From Skeletonema tropicum (lineage: Eukaryota; Bacillariophyta; Thalassiosirophyceae; Thalassiosirales; Thalassiosiraceae): DNA of 64,000 nucleotides. The position numbers were made by a program, and so were the translations under genes. The stretch spans positions 930,001-994,000 of the forward strand of contig CM074129.1 of the NCBI GenBank assembly GCA_037178625.1, given 5' to 3'. The notes under the pieces are model-generated. The model worked only from the letters and a program-made list of their open reading frames with translations, was not told the DNA's origin and did no database searches. Below, in pieces: positions 45,407 through 57,731 of this stretch. Numbering within the stretch: the stretch's first letter is position 1; each line of letters opens with the position of its first letter.

Positions 45407-46623
45407 CCGCTGATTCACCGCGAAAATTATTTAAAATTGCGTTTTTATTTGAGCTCCTATGTACATTATTTTTTACCTTAACTTAGCTACCAGTCTAAAA
45501 CTAGTCTGTACCTTAAGAACGAGTCTGTACCTTAAGATGTGCTGAATTTTCTATCTGCTCGTTCTGGACAAGTTCTTGCCCGATTCGAGTGAAACCAAGA
45601 CAGAGGGAGTTAGCTATGATGTTGTAGGAGAGGTCTGCATACTCGGTTCGGACCATAGAATCGTTTAGGAGACCATTGAGGGGAATGTACCTATGGTGAA
45701 AAGATTAGCTGAAAACAGCAAAACTATTCATTTTAAAAATTCAGGATATTTCAGTTTCAGCTAATCTTTTCACCATAGGTACACTCCCCTCAATGGTCTC
45801 CTAAACGATTCTATGGTCCGAACCGAGTATGCAGACCTCTCCTACAACACCATCGCTAACTCCCTCTGTCTTGGTTTCACTCGAATCGGACAAGAACTCG
45901 TCCGAAACGGACAGAAAATTCAGCACATCTTAAGGTACAGACTCGTATCTTAAGGTACAGACTAGTTTTAGACTGGTACTGTACACTTACACTAGTTACC
46001 GTACATCGTAGACGCCGTCGACTATCTCAGTTAATACCAAGTCAATAATTGGTTTTGATAGATTAAATCGCTTCTATTTATATACACTAACAACATTATT
46101 TGGTCAGAACATTAATAATTACAACGAGAGGCCCTTCGGATAGGGGGTCAAATAATGTCGTGAAGATGTGTCGAATTTTGACCGCAAGGCAGTGCTTTGA
46201 GTGACTTTGGGGGTGGCTGTGGCAATGATACTTGGTCAGTACATTCAAATAAATGTATTGCATCAATCAGCCGAGTATCATCGCTGTAGACATCCTCGAA
46301 AATTCTTTTAGGGACCGACATGGTGCAAAAGTTCGGCGTCGTCACCTGTTCTGAAAATGCGCTCTAGCTCTCTCAATATTGCTCCTGACCATCATAGTAA
46401 CCAACCTAATCGCTTCTAATGATGTTGACGAAGACAAAAAGGCCGGTACTATGATGGTCACAAGCACTTCCTAAGGTACTAGAGTACGCCGAATAATCAC
46501 CATGGAGGGGGTGGTTTTGTGAAGTGTGTCGGTAAAAATGGTTGATTTCGTATGTAGGCACATAGATAAGCCGTACTATTATCCAACTTTTACCGTACCA
46601 CCACTTTCACTTAAAATCGCGCT
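45407..46623 (+). mobile_element. Non-autonomous DNA transposon, left copy (interrupted)
   Basis: Inverted relative to 52273-53049, with the same order of blocks (GCGTTTTTATTTGAGCTCC, GATAGATTAAATCGCTTCT, CCCTTCGGATAGGGGGTCAAA, CCTAAGGTACTAGAGTACGC). One terminal repeat is eroded. It is interrupted by the foldback element at 45490-45976. Confidence 0.75.
45490..45976. mobile_element. Foldback MITE, about 225-bp arms, TA insertion
   Basis: Begins CCAGTCTAAAACTAG and ends CTAGTTTTAGACTGG. The arms are near-perfect inverted copies around a loop of about 45 bp (45712-45755). The matching site in 52273-53049 is uninterrupted and shows one TA where this copy has TA on each side, which fixes the boundaries. 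Confidence 0.9.
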
Positions 46624-46881
46624 GTCCATTTTGCTTGTTGGTGATCTTACTATATTCGGTGAAACCCATCCAACAGCATCTTTCTCACGGGTGTCGGCAT
46701 CTACGTGAAAATCACTAACATCTATGGTTTGTACGTTCACGTAGGAAAGTTGTACTACGAGTTCCGTAACAATTGAAAATTTTTTTTTTTGCCACTTCCT
46801 CTGGAGACTTCCTGGAAAGTTCGTTGGGCTTCTACAGAGGAGCTACTATGAAGCTACGTAGGAATTAAAAATGCGAGTTTG

Positions 46882-47460
46882 ATGTCACCACCTCACACCA
46901 TCACCATGGGCGTTACATATACATACTCTAGAGTAGTAGCCAATAATCCACCTGCCCCTTCGCCTGCCATCATGACATCTATTATAGACTTGGTGTCCTC
47001 GGATGATGATTCTTCTGGAGGCAATAATCCGTCGCTTACTTGGGATACATCCGCCCGACAATCAGCAGTGTTCAAAAGGGCCGCTACCCTCTTCGCCGGG
47101 AGGAAATACAGTCCGACTGTTGATGAGCAACGGATGTGGTTGAGATCTTTGATATCTCATAGCGGCGATGATCATTCCACTGGAAAGAGAGTGGGTTGAT
47201 TCAATGAGTTGAAAAGATGTGTGAATGCACCGTATTCGACCAGCAAATCAACGTTGGCAAAGAAGTGGAATGGGCATTATTGCAGTAATACGTTGGCACT
47301 CCTCATCTATATTGAGGAGGAGGAGAAGATTGAAAGGAAGAAAAAGGCACCTAAACAGTCAGCGGCGAGTCGTTCAACGAAGAAGAAGAATGGGAGGAGC
47401 AAGCAAACGGCGGTGAAGACCATTGGTATGTTGTGTTTTAATGATGATGAAGATGATTGA
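46882..47460 (+). pseudogene. Hypothetical small protein with SUMO-interaction-like motif, one in-frame stop
   Basis: The frame from ATG 46882 is broken only by a TGA at 47197-47199 and then stays open to 47460. The first part has TSIIDLVSSDDDSSG, the hydrophobic-acidic pattern of a SUMO-interacting motif. The second part is a Glu/Lys-rich helix and basic tail ending FNDDEDD. A short unrecognised intron around the stop, readthrough or a mutation are all possible. Confidence 0.4.
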
Positions 47461-47918
47461 TGCATACAAAACACAGAGCAAAGCTGTGGCATGTCTGTCA
47501 AAGATGCACAGCTTAACATTCATTTGAACAATATATCTTGTTATAGATGAATCATTACATACACAACCAGTCTATCTATCTGAATCTAGGTATCCGCAGT
47601 GCGCATAAATGGAGTCAAATAACTACAATAGCTTTCCGCTACAAAAATTCTCCGCCAATCATTTTCGCCGCTACATACTTATGTAGGAGTATCTCTCTCT
47701 GCTTAGCAAAATCACGCCCACGCACGGCACAAAAAGAATCTACCCCCGCCCGCCCCCCAACTATCCCGGTAGGCCTCTCTCTAGAGAGCCTACCTACTTA
47801 GCCAAATGAAAGGCCTCTTTTCACCCAAATCATAATTTACCAGCTCTCACTTTGCCTCTGGAGTCTTGTTCACACAACTCAATACTCAATCAGCTCCAAC
47901 CTCACACAACATAAAATT

Positions 47919-48254
47919 TACTCCCTCTGTCCCACAAAAAATGAGCTATTTGAAGTTAATCGTAGTCCCACAAAAAACTAGCTCTTTGACGTACTTATTC
48001 CTACGTGAGGTCCTACACAAGTGTCCGAGAGGCCTCTTCGTTTCACATTAGGGTTAGATTTTAAGGATATTTTAACGCCTTTTGTCACAATATAATAAAA
48101 AATACTTGCTTAACAACCTCCAACCTCCATATAATTGTAACCGGCGTGAAATAAGCTTTCCAACGATGTGCAATAGCAATATTTTGGACGAAAATTGACC
48201 AAATTTTAACTATTTTACATCAAAAAGCTCATTTTTTGTGGGACAGAGGGAGTA
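47919..48254. mobile_element. TACTCCCTC-type MITE (336 bp)
   Basis: Perfect inverted ends of 29 bp, TACTCCCTCTGTCCCAC then AAAAAATGAGCT. AAATT is present on both sides (47914-47918, 48255-48259) but once in the paralogous sequence at about 59471-59485, which lacks the element. It sits about 90 bp upstream of the family B gene at 48344. Confidence 0.9.
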
Positions 48255-48343
48255 AAATTGTTCATCAATGAACTTAAACATTCCGCCCAAGCCCAAAAAG
48301 CTACACTTACTTCTCTATTACAACTACATCCTCACGATACATA

Positions 48344-48766
48344 ATGTGCAACGCCAGATCAATCAAGATGACTCCATTCATCATCAAGAAGGACCAATCC
48401 TCGGCTTCATCCAGCTCCGAAACAGTGCACACAACTACTGCACCCTGCCACCCGGAGCCAATAGAATTCGATATCAGTACCCTAAGTGCAAAAGAACTGC
48501 AATCACTGAAACAAGACGATCCGTTCCTCTACTATTCTATCCCCGTTGTACGAAGGGCAGCATTTTGCCTAGAGGAGCCCGATATGTCTCATTCCAACTT
48601 AAAAGTATCTACTACCGTCAAGCGACGAACAAGAGTGTCATACGAGTGTCATACGGATCTCCTGATGGCTGATCTTTTAGAAGATCTCGAAAAGGAATGT
48701 GATGAATCAGCTTTGGAGCAGATTGATCTAGGTTTATCCCAGTTACTTGATCTTTATGCTAGATAG
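48344..48766 (+). CDS. Hypothetical protein, family B copy 1 (140 aa)
   Basis: ATG 48344, MCNARS. Conserved blocks are LKQDDPFLYYSIPVVRRAAF, VKRRTRVSYECHTDLL, ADLLEDLEKE and LGLSQLLDLYAR. It has a Ser/Thr-rich start and an acidic helical end. No known family; four copies lie in this window. A MITE lies just upstream in this copy only. Confidence 0.7.
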   Translation: MCNARSIKMTPFIIKKDQSSASSSSETVHTTTAPCHPEPIEFDISTLSAKELQSLKQDDPFLYYSIPVVRRAAFCLEEPDMSHSNLKVSTTVKRRTRVSYECHTDLLMADLLEDLEKECDESALEQIDLGLSQLLDLYAR

Positions 48767-49153
48767 AAGTAGCAATAACGATAAGACACGAAATGAAAAT
48801 GTCACCATGATGTAATGATGCAATGATATGTAAGAGAGTAGAACCATAATAGAACTTTCCGTAACTGGAAGATGCAGCGTGAATGTAACGGAAGAGTGTT
48901 CAAGTGCAAGTGCAGTGTCTGGTGGATTCGGAATTACAATGGGGGCAAGATACTGAAATACTGTAATCAGCTACCATACCACATAATATAACCGACGATC
49001 TGTTTAGCTATGATTTGACTTTGAAGTACTGTTACTCCGTCAATGTTCAGCTATCTTTTACAAAGTAATCTTGAATCTTACTTGGTGATACTTCCATTTC
49101 GAGTCTTACAGCTATTGCTGCATGGCGACATTTCCATTTCGTGTCTTATTGCT

Positions 49154-49557
49154 GTCTAGCATAAAGATCAAGCAACTGGGATAAACCCAGATCAATCTGC
49201 TCCAAAGCTAATTCATCACATCATTCCTTTTCGAGATCTTCTAAAAGATCAGCCATCAGGAGATCCGTATGACACTCGTATGACACTCTTGTTCGTCGCT
49301 TGACGGTAGTAGATCCTTTGAAGTTGGAATGAGACATACAATATCTTGTTCCTGTAGGCAAAATGCTGCCCTTCGGACAACAGGTATAGAATAGTAGAGG
49401 AACGGGTCATCTTGTTTCAGTGATTGCAGGTCTTCTGCACTCAGGGTACCGATATCGATTTCTGCGCCGCAGTAGTTGTGTGCACTGGTTCGGAGCTGGA
49501 AGAAGCCAAGGATTGATCCTTCTTCGAAGTGGTCTGAGTTGATCTGGCGTTGCACAT
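49154..49557 (-). pseudogene. Family B copy 2, degenerate
   Basis: ATG at 49557, then a deletion in the Ser-rich start and at least one more shift. The conserved DPFLYYSIPVVRRAAF block is in a different frame from the start. It forms a tail-to-tail pair with 48344-48766, spaced about 390 bp. Confidence 0.8.
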
Positions 49558-51249
49558 TATGTATCGTGAGGATGTAACTCTGTGAAATCAAGAAGTATTA
49601 AGATGGACAAGTGTAGCTTGTTGGGTTTGTTCGGGGTGATGTGGTCTATTTCATGTTTGTTCTAATTCTGTTCTCACTTCATGTCGTACTTTTAAACTGA
49701 GAGATGCTAAACATGTTTGGGCAAAAGAGGCCTTCGATTTGGCTCTGTTTATTTTGCAAAAGGAACGTGTGCAGCGAAGTGAAGGGGCGTGGCTCGAGGC
49801 TCGAGGCTCGAGCCTCTTTTAGTTCACTCATACATAATTGATCCATACCTAAGAGTAGGGTAGTTGCTTGGCTGAGGCTGACCTGAGAAATCGCAAAAAC
49901 GATGTGGGAGTTCGAGGCCAAAGAATAAAAATAATATGCGCATGCTACTGGCGGGAAATAATTGTCACTGTCGCGTCGTGACAGCTCACAATTTTCACAC
50001 ACAAATCACTAACAAAATTGTAATAGTCTAAATATGGCCATGTTGCCCGACGAAAATTCATAGATCAGTTGAAAGATAGCATCCCAAACAGTATATGTAC
50101 AATATCTGATGCGGAAGAGACTATGATTCGTCGAGATAGAGCACCTACCGACGAATTTGTTACCAATAACTGCTATTTCGATCTAGAATGACGCATGCCT
50201 ACGGCAGATCTGCATGCCTGTACTGCTGCTGCTATGCGAGTATACTGCATATAACGTTGACCAGTGGTTCTATCGAAAGCTAATAGTCTGTACTATCGTA
50301 TTATGGTCGACTATTTGTGTTAGGGGTCGACATGGAGGCACAGAACCTCCATGTAAGGGTGTAGAACTCGTGTTTTTTGTGTTTTGTTAGTGTTTTGTGT
50401 GGAGTTTCAGTGACGAACGGGAGCTTGGACAAGGCTTGGATATGGATTCTAGTACTTGCTGGTACGGCATTGAGATATGTATCTTTGAGGGTAGGTACGA
50501 CACGTATGAGGGGCAGAGAAGTTCTCGGCACTTCCGAAGAGGTTTTAGGCAGCAAAAGATATCAGAGAGAGGGATTTTGGAGGGAAAACTCCAACAATGA
50601 CGATTGTATCCAAGATAAGGATGTTTCTTGGATGATTGTTTTCCAAGATAAGGAAAGCTCATAATTCGAATCTTTAAATGTAAACGCAAGTTAACAAACG
50701 ACCAAGTGTGGTAACGCATGAATTAGCTCCTAGCAAGGGCTTTAGCTGGGGTCAGGGTTTGACACCATCTGTCAGATTTCCAGTCGTCGGATTCTACTTT
50801 TATTCCATTACGGAATCGAGTGAGCCGACTGCTGCCTTCGCACCTACGACATCCCTACTCCCATCGATTTGAGGACCCCGTGTGTGTGACTCCGCGTTGC
50901 ACCCTGTAAGCGATCTATTGGACAAAGTGAGTACATGACCGTGGCAAAGCGGTGAAGTGTGTAAATCAGCTCAAGACTATCTCAATTACTACCGAAGAGC
51001 TTCGGTGAGATTTGTTCGGAAATTCCCCAACCTGACTCCGTGTTGGAAATAAGGAATAAAGATTCCTGTACTCTTCATTAGCGAGGAGAGGCAGAATCTG
51101 CAGCGTGAACTGCGGGTGACTCCGTATTGCCCTAAGCACATCAGCAAGTGCAACCCTGTAATTTCCTAATAGTGTATTGAATGGTTGATAAATACTTATT
51201 GGGCATATCAAAAATTTATTACAGTTTGATTTCGGCGCAGTTTTGAATC
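49558..51249. other. No supported gene
   Basis: Short ORFs on both strands without features. Nothing repeated or structured was recognised. Confidence 0.4.
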
Positions 51250-51669
51250 ATGAAGAAGGCCACTTTTGAAGAGATACTCAAGTACATCCTCCGAGGTGAG
51301 CTAGACGATGATGGGTTTGTAGAAGACGTCATCGCTGATCGTAGCATGAATACATTCAGGGATTTTCTAGAAAGTATCGATGATTTAAACGAGGTGAATA
51401 GTTTGAAGAACCGGAGTGGGGAGAAGATTGATGAAGACAGAGCGGGAATCCTTTACAGGGCCGCTGAATATTTTGTGAAGCATTGCCCATACGGTTGGGA
51501 ATATTATCTGGACGATGAATTTGATTTCCCATGGATGAAATTGGATGAAGCACCTCCTCATGACAACTACAAGGACAATATTTCAACACCTAACCTTGCA
51601 TCGGACTGCAGCAACAACCGATTTCCTACGGCAGAAAAGTCCACCTTCTCAACAACTACATGTTCTTGA
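51250..51669 (+). CDS. Hypothetical acidic protein (139 aa)
   Basis: ATG 51250, MKKATFEEILKYILRGELDD. Rich in Asp/Glu and aromatic residues (WEYYLDDEFDFPWMKLDE), with no known domain. Codon pattern and composition look coding and no family member is in the window. Confidence 0.45.
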   Translation: MKKATFEEILKYILRGELDDDGFVEDVIADRSMNTFRDFLESIDDLNEVNSLKNRSGEKIDEDRAGILYRAAEYFVKHCPYGWEYYLDDEFDFPWMKLDEAPPHDNYKDNISTPNLASDCSNNRFPTAEKSTFSTTTCS

Positions 51670-51839
51670 GAAGGAAATGATCGCACTCATCCATTCTGTC
51701 AGGACCGATCTAGAAAAGGCAATGACCCAGTGACAATTTTTTCCAGTGAAAATTTTTTCCCGCCAGTAGCATGCAGATAGAGATGAAGGTATTGTATCGT
51801 TAATACATCTTAATGGAGTTTATATTGTACAATACTTTG

Positions 51840-52050
51840 TGGTGATGGACAGTCGAGACGGGTGTCTTCACTCCTCAGGTGTGATGGTTCGACTTGCTAC
51901 CGCCCCTGCCATTCTTTTTTGGTTGTTCATCCAACCAATGCACTCATTGTAGTGTGTGGGTTTTTCGGCATCGGTTGTCTAGATAGTTTTAAGCGTCCCA
52001 CTCCCCACCCTTTGACCAAGCGGGGTATCGAAAACATCTTCGATGTTCCC
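51840..52050. repeat. Dispersed repeat related to 42970-43300
   Basis: Shares GTGGTGATGGACAGTC and the CCCACTCCCCACC..TTTGACCAAG block. A TATC microsatellite follows at about 52204-52222. Confidence 0.45.
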
Positions 52051-52272
52051 GTCTTGCATCTAGAGGGGTGTGGGTTCGCATCGTAGATTTAAACCCACAC
52101 ATGTTTGGCACCACATCCACAGTCTCTCTGTTGTTGTCTGGAAGGTTGTATCGGACCACCTCACTGTATCCCTTGAGTGCAGGGAAGTCAGAGGCGATGA
52201 TAATCTATCTATCTATCTATATCTAAAAAGTAGGCCCCATCCAGCAGGAGATGACCGCATACTATAATATAC

Positions 52273-53049
52273 ACGCTGATTCATAGCGCGATTTTGAGTG
52301 AAAGTGGTGGTACGGTAAAGTTAGATTATATTAGGACTTATCTACGTGCCTACATACGAAATCAACCATTTTACCGGCACTCCACAGCACAAAACACCAC
52401 CTCCATGGTGATCATTCGGCGTACTCTAGTACCTTAGGAAGTGCTTGTGATCACGGGTTGCCTGGCATAAATCGCTTCTTCAATATCATTAGAAGCGATT
52501 TATGCCAGGCAACCCGTGATCATGAGCAATATTGAGAGAGCTAGAGCGCATTTTCAACACATCGGTGAAGACGCCGAATTTCAACTGCCTGTCGGTCCTT
52601 TGAATGGATTTTCGAGGTTCTCTATAGCGATGATACTCGGCCAATCGATACAATATAATTATTAGAGTATACCGACCGAGTATCATTGGCACAGCCACGC
52701 CCAAAGTCTCTCAAAGCACTGCCTTGCGGTGAAAATTCGACGCATCGTCACAACTTTTGACCCCCTATCCGAAGGGCCTCTCGTCGTAATTATTAATGTT
52801 CTGACCAAATAATCTTGTTATTATATATTAATAGAAGCGATTTAATCTATCAAACTTAATTAGGGACTTGGTATTAGCTGAGATATAGGCGACGGCGTCT
52901 ACGCTGTCGGATGCCATGGTCATGATGGTTTTTTGATGCACGGTAGCTTGTGTAAGTGTACAGTAGCTAAGTTAAGGTAAAAAATCACGTACATAGGAGC
53001 TCAAATAAAAACGCAATTTACTAGGCGGTGAATCAGCGTATTGAGTAGA
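52273..53049 (-). mobile_element. Non-autonomous DNA transposon, right copy (777 bp)
   Basis: Flanked by 11-bp inverted ends ACGCTGATTCA (52273-52283) and its complement (53039-53049). Inverted relative to 45407-46623. It carries a long perfect hairpin at 52448-52522. There is no transposase ORF. Confidence 0.75.
52448..52522. repeat. Perfect 32-bp hairpin, 11-base loop
   Basis: The stem runs from TGATCACGGG to CGCTTCT and back without mismatch, with loop 52480-52490. The left transposon copy has a different 13-bp stem at the same place (46387-46399 with 46447-46459). Confidence 0.95.
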
Positions 53050-53400
53050 GTCGCTCATGCGATCGCAGGACGGACGAACTCTGAATGACTGCGCAAAGTC
53101 CCAACCTTCATTTCCTTCGCCACCACGTAAGCATTCTCTCCTGCCTGTCAAGGTAGTAAAAGCACAGAGAGCCTCGAAGTAAGCAGCTAGGTACTCTCTG
53201 TCCGACATCTTTAGGCCTACTCTTGTCCACATACGTCAGCTCTCGGTTTTTGGCCTATCTAAGCAAGAGAGAAAACAAGCATCAGCCAACAGCTGTTCAC
53301 CAGCAAGGGCAAGGCAAAAGGACTGCAAAAGGAACTAAAGATGATCTTTCTAGGAGTAGAGGAGTGTACTTTAGCCGTAATGCAATTTTTACTCCCATTA

Positions 53401-53741
53401 GGGTGTCCAAGCAGAGCATAGGATTCCTACTTTCCCACGCGCACGTAGGATTCCTACCTCGGATTCCGAGGTGGGAATCTGCGTTCCAAATTCCCAGTTG
53501 TGTCCAAGCATCACTTTTCCACCCCCAAATTCCCACTTTCCGAGGGCCTGCACGATACTCCCCGCACAAAATAAAAAAATGCGTGGGATTCTGAGGTGGG
53601 AAAGTGGAAAAGTAGAATCCTACGTCGACGTGGGATTCTGGGGTGGACGTAGGATTCTGATTTTCAGAATCCCACGTCGGCGTGGGATTCTGGGGTGGGA
53701 AAGTGGGAATTTGGGGGTGGGAAAGTGGTGCTTGGACACCC
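53401..53741. mobile_element. MITE with GGGTGTCCAAGCA ends, TA target
   Basis: GGGTGTCCAAGCA at 53401-53413 is inverted at 53729-53741, with TA on both sides. The interior is built from repeated GTGGGATTCTGGGGTGG-like and TTCCCACTTTCC units in both orientations. Confidence 0.8.
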
Positions 53742-54157
53742 TATTTGGGAGCAAAAATCGATTTTGCCTCCCGCCGCGCTCCATGAGACCTGAGAATCGC
53801 TAGCTTTGGCCACTAACAAAGTCTGTCCCAAAATTTTTTCACTTTGCCGTAGAATCTGTTTGCGCTAAACTGCACTCGTCGACAGTGATCAGTAATTGCC
53901 CCCGATATGCCCAAAGCGTAAACCAGCCGATTTAAAATTGTGCGCACTGAATACTCCAGTCGAAAGATGTTCTATCAGGTCGAACGATGACACTCATTGT
54001 GTGTGGAAAAGGGGTGTCAATGGTTGATGTTTTGTCAATCGTCTGACCCTCGGCTTTCAATTCCGACAATGTCTCAATGCAGTCATCCATTTCTTCGTCA
54101 GTGTGTCCTTGTTCTTTATCCCTCGGTATACACCGTCTTGACTGTGGCGTACGAGGT

Positions 54158-54223
54158 GGTGGGAAAGTGGTGCTTGGACACCCTATTTGGGAGCAAAAAT
54201 CGATTTTGCCTCCCGCCGCGCTC
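54158..54223 (+). repeat. 66-bp direct duplication of 53716-53781
   Basis: The copy includes the MITE right end and about 40 bp of its flank, with an offset of 442 bp. It is therefore a segment duplication rather than a separate MITE end. Confidence 0.9.
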
Positions 54224-54227
54224 ATTT

Positions 54228-57200
54228 TTTTGCTCCCATTTGGGAGCAAAAATCGTCTCGGCGGAGTGTAGCCATTACTACACCAATACTACGCCGATCC
54301 CCTCCGTTCAAAGACCAATATTATTCCATTTGGTTAGTTTAGAGTGCATCTGCAACTTGGGTTGGCCACATTCCATCCACTCGCCGAGATTGTAGGGGTG
54401 TCAAATCAGTTGCATCGGTGTCGGTGGGCGGCTGACGAGGCGATTTTGAATAAAAAAATCACACATCTCACAAAAAGCATCCCCACCATGATGCATCACA
54501 TGGCATTATTGGCCATGAAATAAACAATAGCAACAACTCCAACATGCAGCCTGCCCCAAAATTTTGTGCTGGATCCATTTTTGAGTTCGGCGGGGCCTGA
54601 ATATCAACGGATACAGCAGTATAACGACGTTAACACAATACAAGTATATTCGGCACATTCGACATCACCAGAACCGGCCTCATATATTCACACCGACGCA
54701 AATACGATGCCATGAAGCAATAATAACTGTTACTATATACCCATGCCGAAGTAATGGTGACTTGGTGGCCGCTGCATTGCCCATTGAAGTGAGAACATCA
54801 CGCATTCGCTGCGCAGCGGCAAGTGTGTGGAGAGCATGCCGATCACCCACTTGGCCGCTGTGTGTGGAGCAACAATCAATGCATTGAAGTCAAAAAACAT
54901 CAACCCTCGTCCCAATCACATAATAAGTGGCAAATGGTGTGATATTCCTGGCAGACAACGACACATACCTCCCCCAAACACTATGTCAGAGAAGTAAGTT
55001 CATAACAATCACCAGAGGGCACATAATCAATAAAACAGAGAGCAATTAATCATTTCAAGTAGCCAAAGATGCCCCAAAACCGTTATGTATGTGTATTGAG
55101 TGAAATGGAAGCGTATTATGAAGTGTATCACTCCTGACATGGCCAAAGTAGAGTATAATTAAGTGTAATATGATGATTTTATGCACCTAATGGTGAGTAT
55201 TATTTCTCTTTATAGACAACGATTCATAGCAAGCCCTACCGGAATTAAACAGCCAATGATATTAGCTTTGGGATAATAATCGCACCATAGGTGTATCCGT
55301 TTCGTGTGTGGCGTTAGGGGTGTAGGAGCAGAGGTCATCATGGAGAACATCCTGTTGAGACCAGAATTGGAGGCGAGGAGGGGAAAGAGGCGAGAGTAAC
55401 AGAGGTCCCGTAGAAATTGCACGTAGGAATTAGTTCAATTTTTTTGCTCCCATTCGGGAGTAAAAAATCAGCCAATTTTGTTGAAGTCAATAACACGTCG
55501 ATCATGATCATGCCATGCCCTACCAAAGGCACTTATGGCACTGTAGTGGCCAAATATGAACTCAAACATTTTAGGCGATGGTATTAGCCAAATTTTATTG
55601 TGCCGGCACTAGCTGTAAGTCCACTGGAACCCTCCATACTAATGTGCTGGAAAGTGCCATTTTTGCTCCCATTTTCGCTCCCATTTTGGGCTGCATTACG
55701 GTTAGAGTGTATCTGTAAAACCTCGCCAGAATGGAGCTTGGGTATTTTGAGCTATTGGCCTGCGCGCTCCTCCCGCTCTTTTTTTTGTGAAAAACCACAT
55801 CTCACGAAGACCTCTGCCTCGACATCAATGGAGCAGAGAGTCCATATCACAATTATTTGTGGATATAATTCATCGGTAATACTCTTTCTAGACCATATTT
55901 TGATGCAGAATCCAATGGTGTTTTCGGAAGTTTGCCAAATCTCTTCGTAACAAACGTATTTGCGACCACATCGTAGGCATCGATTTTTGGTCTATTTGGG
56001 TGGAAGCTGCAAATATTGTCATAGGGGGAATACAATAATCGATTCATAAGGCCCCCCGCTGCACTCCCTGCTTTATATTGATATAGATGACCGATATGGG
56101 TGGTCATAACGCCATGGTATTTGCCTCGGCATTGCTAATAGGCCATGTCTCTTGAGGGTGTCATATTTTTATGATAGTGACCAGATTCATGTGTGGGCAT
56201 GAAACCTCAATTGATGGTATTACCCTATGCAAGTACACATAATATTGCATTCTCCTAACTTAACAATCAATATGGTCCAGTGTCTATGTGATAACGCAAG
56301 GTTAAAGCTACCTTGCTCTTTATTATCTGCTGCGGCCTGTAACACATATATTATTATCAACATGTAACATAGAAGACATGGTAAGTGCTTGGTGAAGGTT
56401 GCGTCTACAATGATAATACAACCATTAAAATTAGGTTTATTACATGAATTTTGTTCTACATTGTTATTATTATGTTGATTGTTGAATAGGTCGACAGGAA
56501 GACACATGTTACACCCCAGATGCGTCCAATAGACTATCTTTTCTTCTAGCTGACAAACCTCCTTCGATAATGTCGCCACACCCTCCATCCAGTGCAGTAT
56601 TTCTCAACAAACGGTTGAAAACTCTAGTTCCAAATTGATACCTTCTACCTGCGGTTGCGTATATTGTTTGTTTGAGACCCTGTTCATCTTCTTTCAACAG
56701 CAGATTCGTTCCTTAGTGGATGCACAGAATGCCGCCTCTTTGACTCGATGATAGCAATGGAAATTACCGACTCCTTGCGAAGAGATGGCGCTGTTATCAA
56801 CACTCACGTTGCCGCTGCTGCTGAATTGTAAGTCACCCGACGCCTCAGATTGATTGCAAGCACCAAAACCGTAGTATTGGAGTGATGATGAAAGGAGTAC
56901 CAGCAAAAGACAGCATCAATGACAGCCCATTAAAGTATAATCCTCCTCACAAGCTTGTCAAAATATTGTTGCGTGTTCCCGCAGTCCTGATCATTATCTT
57001 GATCATTATCTCCTCCGCCGCTCAAAGTACAATATAATGCCCTCCCTCAAAGTGTTGTGTAAGTAATAATTACTGACACAAGCTACCACAACATGGCCAT
57101 AATGTCACCTGAGCCGCACCATATGGAGACAAGACGCCACTAGGTCCATCAAACCCACTATGTTGTCGTGTTGTAAATATAATCTCGCTCTATTTGTTGT

Positions 57201-57731
57201 ATCATCCCCACACCTCTCCTCTTGTACGTTGTGCTGTATTTTTGCGATAAGCCACGCTGTATCGTTGGACAATCAAGGGGTCTCATATCGGCGGTTCCTC
57301 ACGGATTAAAACGAAACCAACTCGTCAGTTATTGTTATATCATCACTTCTATCGAATAGGGTAGTAATGGAAGAGTGAATACGGCCAAAAGGTCCTCTGT
57401 TCATGAGGGGGCCGGTGCATTGTTGCATTTTTTACAAAATAACGGTCACTTTGGGTAGGCGACACCCAAAATAAAGGCTCTGGGCGCTTTGGCAGAAATT
57501 CCTTCACGTCATGAGGTCATATCGGTCCACTGAGGACATCGCCGCCGGCATTTAGTGATGCCGACCGACGTTCCGCTCCATACCATAGCCGCCTCCGCCA
57601 TGGTTCTGGTGTGCAAAGTGATCAAATTTTGAAAAGTGTGTGACACGGCTAGAAAAATGATGGAGGGGGCGCCCCGTTTCCCCGCTGGAGTGACCCCTGG
57701 AAAAGGCGCGCAGGCCAAGAAACCGAAAATA
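54228..57731. other. Gene-poor repeat region with TTTTTGCTCCCA palindromes
   Basis: TTTTTGCTCCCA and its complement meet as a palindrome near 54228-54255 and, weaker, near 55440-55468; single copies are near 53746 and 55660. They are probably ends or fossils of another MITE family. Minus-strand ORFs near 56509-56906 are possible pieces of a small gene but show no family features. Confidence 0.4.

Noticed and set aside
55200..55950. Several 60-115 aa ORFs on both strands
   Set aside because: No domain, paralog or splice context, and the area is MITE-derived repeat.
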